64,000 bases of DNA from Mesorhizobium sp. (GTDB taxonomy: Bacteria > Pseudomonadota > Alphaproteobacteria > Rhizobiales > Rhizobiaceae): contig SAQE01000024.1 of NCBI GenBank assembly GCA_004020545.1, positions 19,278-83,277 on the forward strand, in the 5' to 3' direction. Made by a program: the position numbers and the translations under genes. The notes below the pieces were generated by a model, which saw only the letters and a list, made by a program, of their open reading frames with translations, made no database searches and was not told the origin of the DNA. Of the stretch, positions 62,221 through 64,000 are shown piece after piece (position 1 is the stretch's first letter; every line of letters starts with the position of its first letter).

Positions 62221-62520
62221 CAAGAGGTCGACATCTTCAAGGCGATCGCCAACGAGCGCAGGCTGCAGATCCTCGATTGGCTGAAGGACCCACGCGCGCA
62301 TTTCCCGCGCCAGGCCGATGGCGATCTGGTCGAGGACGGCGTCTGCGCGCTGCTGATCGCCGAAAAGCTCGGCATCACCCAGGCGACGCTCAGCGAGCAT
62401 ATGCGCGTCCTGACCCAGGCCGGCCTGCTCAGCGCCAAGCGTACCAGGCAGTGGATATTCTACCGCCGCGACGAAGGCAGGATCGCCGAAGCCAAGGCGC
62501 TCATTCTGCGAAAAATCTAG
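62218..62520 (+). CDS. ArsR-family HTH regulator
   Basis: 100 residues, winged helix fold. VDIFKAIANERRLQILDWLK near the start and the recognition region AEKLGITQATLSEHMRVLTQ are typical. No arsenic-type cysteine pair is seen; one Cys (VCALLIAEKL) lies at the position where sensing cysteines occur in some members. It is divergent from the dehydratase gene and probably controls it. The start codon is within the proposed operator. Confidence 0.9.
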   Translation: MQEVDIFKAIANERRLQILDWLKDPRAHFPRQADGDLVEDGVCALLIAEKLGITQATLSEHMRVLTQAGLLSAKRTRQWIFYRRDEGRIAEAKALILRKI

Positions 62521-62573
62521 TGCGTTTCACCGTTTCACGGAAACGGCGAGCCGCTCTATCTCTTTGTTTTCAC

Positions 62574-62610
62574 GCAATTCCGGACGGAAAACCGTTTTCC
62601 TGGAATTGCT
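62574..62610. repeat. Family A palindromic repeat, copy 7 (shortened)
   Basis: GCAATTCCGG and CTGGAATTGC arms around ACGGAAAACCGTTTTC; the inner ACACAC segment is missing. It lies between the convergent arsR-like and lysA genes. Confidence 0.8.
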
Positions 62611-62624
62611 CTAGCGGCTCGCGG

Positions 62625-63893
62625 CTACGTCAGCCAATCCGGGATCGAATCGAGCCCGATCAGTTCCTCATAGGTCTGGCGCGGCCGCACGACGTGGAAA
62701 CGGTCGCCGTCGACCAGCACTTCCGGCACCAGGAGCCGGGTGTTGTAGGTGCCGGCCTGCACCGCGCCATAGGCGCCGGCGGTAGCGACGGCGATGAGGT
62801 CGCCGGCCTTCAACCTGGGCAGGTCGCGGTCGTGTCCGAGATAGTCGCCGGTCTCACAAACCTGGCCGACCACGTCGACCTTCATGCGCGGCGTGGCGGC
62901 CGGCGGCTGCACCACCGGCTTGATGTCGTGGAATGCGTCATAGAGCGTCGGCCTGATCAGGTCGTTCATGGCGGCGTCGACGACGAGGAAGTTCTTGGCG
63001 TCGCCCTCCTTCACGAAGATCACCTCGGAGACCAGGATGCCGGCATTGCCGACGATCAGCCGGCCAGGCTCGAACATCACCTTCAGGCCGAGCTTGGTGA
63101 CGTGCTTGCGCACGATCTCGGCATAGGCATCGGGCAGCGGCGGCGGGCTGTTGTCGACGCGGTAAGGGATGCCGAGACCGCCGCCAAGATCGACATGCTC
63201 GATCCTGTGCCCATCGGCGCGCAGTGTTCCGACCAGTTCCACCAGCAGTGCAAAGGCGTCGTCGAAGGGCTGCAGCTCGGTGATCTGACTGCCGATATGG
63301 GTGTCGATACCGGTCACCCTGATGCCGGGCAGCTCGGCCGCGCGGGCATAGACCTGGCGTGCCCGCTGCCAGGGAATGCCGAACTTGTTCTCCGCCTTGC
63401 CGGTCGAGATCTTCTTGTGGGTCTTGGCGTCGACATCCGGATTGATGCGCAGCGAAATCGGCGCCACCTTGCCGAGCGCGGTCGCGCGCGACGAGAGCAA
63501 TTCCAGCTCCGGCTCGGACTCGACGTTGAAGCAGAGGATGCCGGCAGCGAGCGCGAAATCCATCTCGCGCGCGGTCTTGCCGACGCCCGAAAACAGGATC
63601 TTGTCGGCCGGGATGCCGGCGGCCAAGGCGCGGCGCAATTCGCCTTCCGACACCACGTCGGCGCCTGCGCCTTGCCTGGCAAGCGTCTTCAGCACGGCCT
63701 GGTTGGAGTTCGCCTTCATGGCGTAGCAGACGAGTGCGTCGAGGCCGCTGAAAGCCTCCTTGAAGACGCGCAAATGCCTGGTCAGCGTCGCCGTCGAATA
63801 GCAGTAGAACGGCGTGCCGACCTGCCTGGCGATATCGGGGATTGCAACGTCCTCGGCGTGAAGCACGCCGTCGCGGTAATCGAAATGGTTCAC
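62625..63893 (-). CDS. lysA: Diaminopimelate decarboxylase
   Basis: 422 residues, fold type III PLP enzyme, last step of lysine synthesis. The PLP lysine is in YAMKANSNQAVL near residue 60, then KILFSGVGKT, GTDTHIGSQ-like VTGIDTHIGSQITE, VDLGGGLGIPY, and MFEPGRLIVGNAG; the C-terminal VCETGDYLGHDRDLP and GAYGAVQAGTYNTR hold substrate residues of the dimer partner. A palindrome lies just upstream of the start. Confidence 0.96.
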   Translation of the reverse strand: MNHFDYRDGVLHAEDVAIPDIARQVGTPFYCYSTATLTRHLRVFKEAFSGLDALVCYAMKANSNQAVLKTLARQGAGADVVSEGELRRALAAGIPADKILFSGVGKTAREMDFALAAGILCFNVESEPELELLSSRATALGKVAPISLRINPDVDAKTHKKISTGKAENKFGIPWQRARQVYARAAELPGIRVTGIDTHIGSQITELQPFDDAFALLVELVGTLRADGHRIEHVDLGGGLGIPYRVDNSPPPLPDAYAEIVRKHVTKLGLKVMFEPGRLIVGNAGILVSEVIFVKEGDAKNFLVVDAAMNDLIRPTLYDAFHDIKPVVQPPAATPRMKVDVVGQVCETGDYLGHDRDLPRLKAGDLIAVATAGAYGAVQAGTYNTRLLVPEVLVDGDRFHVVRPRQTYEELIGLDSIPDWLT

Positions 63894-63913
63894 GTGCGGT
63901 GGTTCCGAAATTG

Positions 63914-63946
63914 GAGCACGATGAGATCGGACGATCTCATCGGCTC
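63914..63946. repeat. Strong palindrome upstream of lysA
   Basis: CGATGAGATCG (63919-63929) and CGATCTCATCG (63932-63942) are perfect complements with two bases between; GAGC and GCTC extend the stem. It lies just after the stop of the partial upstream gene and 21 bases before the lysA ATG. Confidence 0.6.
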
Positions 63947-64000
63947 TAGATGTGAGCTTTCAGGAGGTTGTCCATTCGGCCCGGGCCGGGAAAGCTGAGG
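63946..64000 (-). CDS. Partial C-terminus of the gene upstream of lysA
   Basis: A minus-strand frame enters from the right edge, reads LSFPGPGRMDNLLKAHI and stops at TAG 63948-63946. In rhizobia the gene upstream of lysA is often a small lipoprotein (LptM-like) with a short hydrophobic C-terminus; this could be its end, but 17 residues cannot prove it. Confidence 0.3.
   Translation of the reverse strand, partial: LSFPGPGRMDNLLKAHI

Noticed and set aside
1-64000. CRISPR arrays, prophage, toxin-antitoxin, restriction or secretion systems
   Set aside because: Searched by eye on both strands; no regular spaced repeats and no signature genes of such systems were found.

Overview
The window reads as chromosomal DNA of a high-GC alphaproteobacterium of the order Hyphomicrobiales (Rhizobiales), most likely Mesorhizobium or a close relative. 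The evidence is gene content and order: the cobaltochelatase pair cobS-cobT beside a J-domain protein and BolA, hisC next to a tyrA-type dehydrogenase, a SAM-II riboswitch ahead of metX-metW, ftsEX with a YdcF-family protein, CpdR, a TIGR02302/DUF4175 protein, and many short palindromic intergenic repeats of a kind common in rhizobia. The species is an inference, since no rRNA gene or marker comparison is available.

Layout. 1-1.5 kb: the end of a probable accessory segment, with an ABC exporter cut by the window edge and a decayed P-type ATPase remnant, next to tRNA-Arg(CCT). 2-9.6 kb: amidohydrolase, D,D-carboxypeptidase, CobW GTPase, TusA, an L,D-transpeptidase lipoprotein, accA and xerD with a 50-residue membrane peptide gene upstream. 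9.7-12.4 kb: aroK-aroB-corC, joined by stop/start overlaps. 12.5-17.4 kb: the prkA-yeaH-spoVR stress operon behind a possible EcfG promoter. 17.4-21.8 kb: a less compact stretch with a small secreted protein, an alpha/beta hydrolase, and an SGNH hydrolase/acyltransferase pair whose first gene is interrupted by an in-frame TGA. 21.8-27 kb: bolA, J-domain protein, cobS, cobT, phytase-like protein. 27-38.4 kb: a mixed set of membrane and metabolic genes, including rpmB and a yhhQ-type queuosine-precursor transporter with a likely preQ1-I riboswitch, gloB, an SbmA/BacA-like ABC protein and a VWA protein. 38.4-48.8 kb: two glycosyltransferases, metW, metX, hisC, tyrA, a PfkB kinase, DUF2125, a ChaC-like cyclotransferase and an aldo/keto reductase. 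48.8-57.4 kb: LysE transporter, plsC, a LysR/flavin-fold divergent pair, ydcF, ftsX, ftsE, a membrane protein, hpt, cpdR and a DMT transporter. 57.5-64 kb: LysR, the TIGR02302 protein, a PLP dehydratase with a divergent ArsR regulator, and lysA.

Most genes are housekeeping: amino acid synthesis (shikimate, Met, His, Tyr, Lys), envelope synthesis and division (D,D- and L,D-transpeptidases, FtsEX, PlsC), fatty acid synthesis, cobalamin synthesis and stress response. I found no CRISPR array, prophage, toxin-antitoxin pair or intact insertion sequence. The most interesting signals are regulatory or structural: a probable preQ1-I aptamer overlapping the yhhQ start codon; an in-frame TGA immediately before the catalytic His of an SGNH hydrolase; two families of palindromic repeats placed at the 3' ends of genes, one copy nested in another; and a CorC-type protein without its DUF21 membrane domain.
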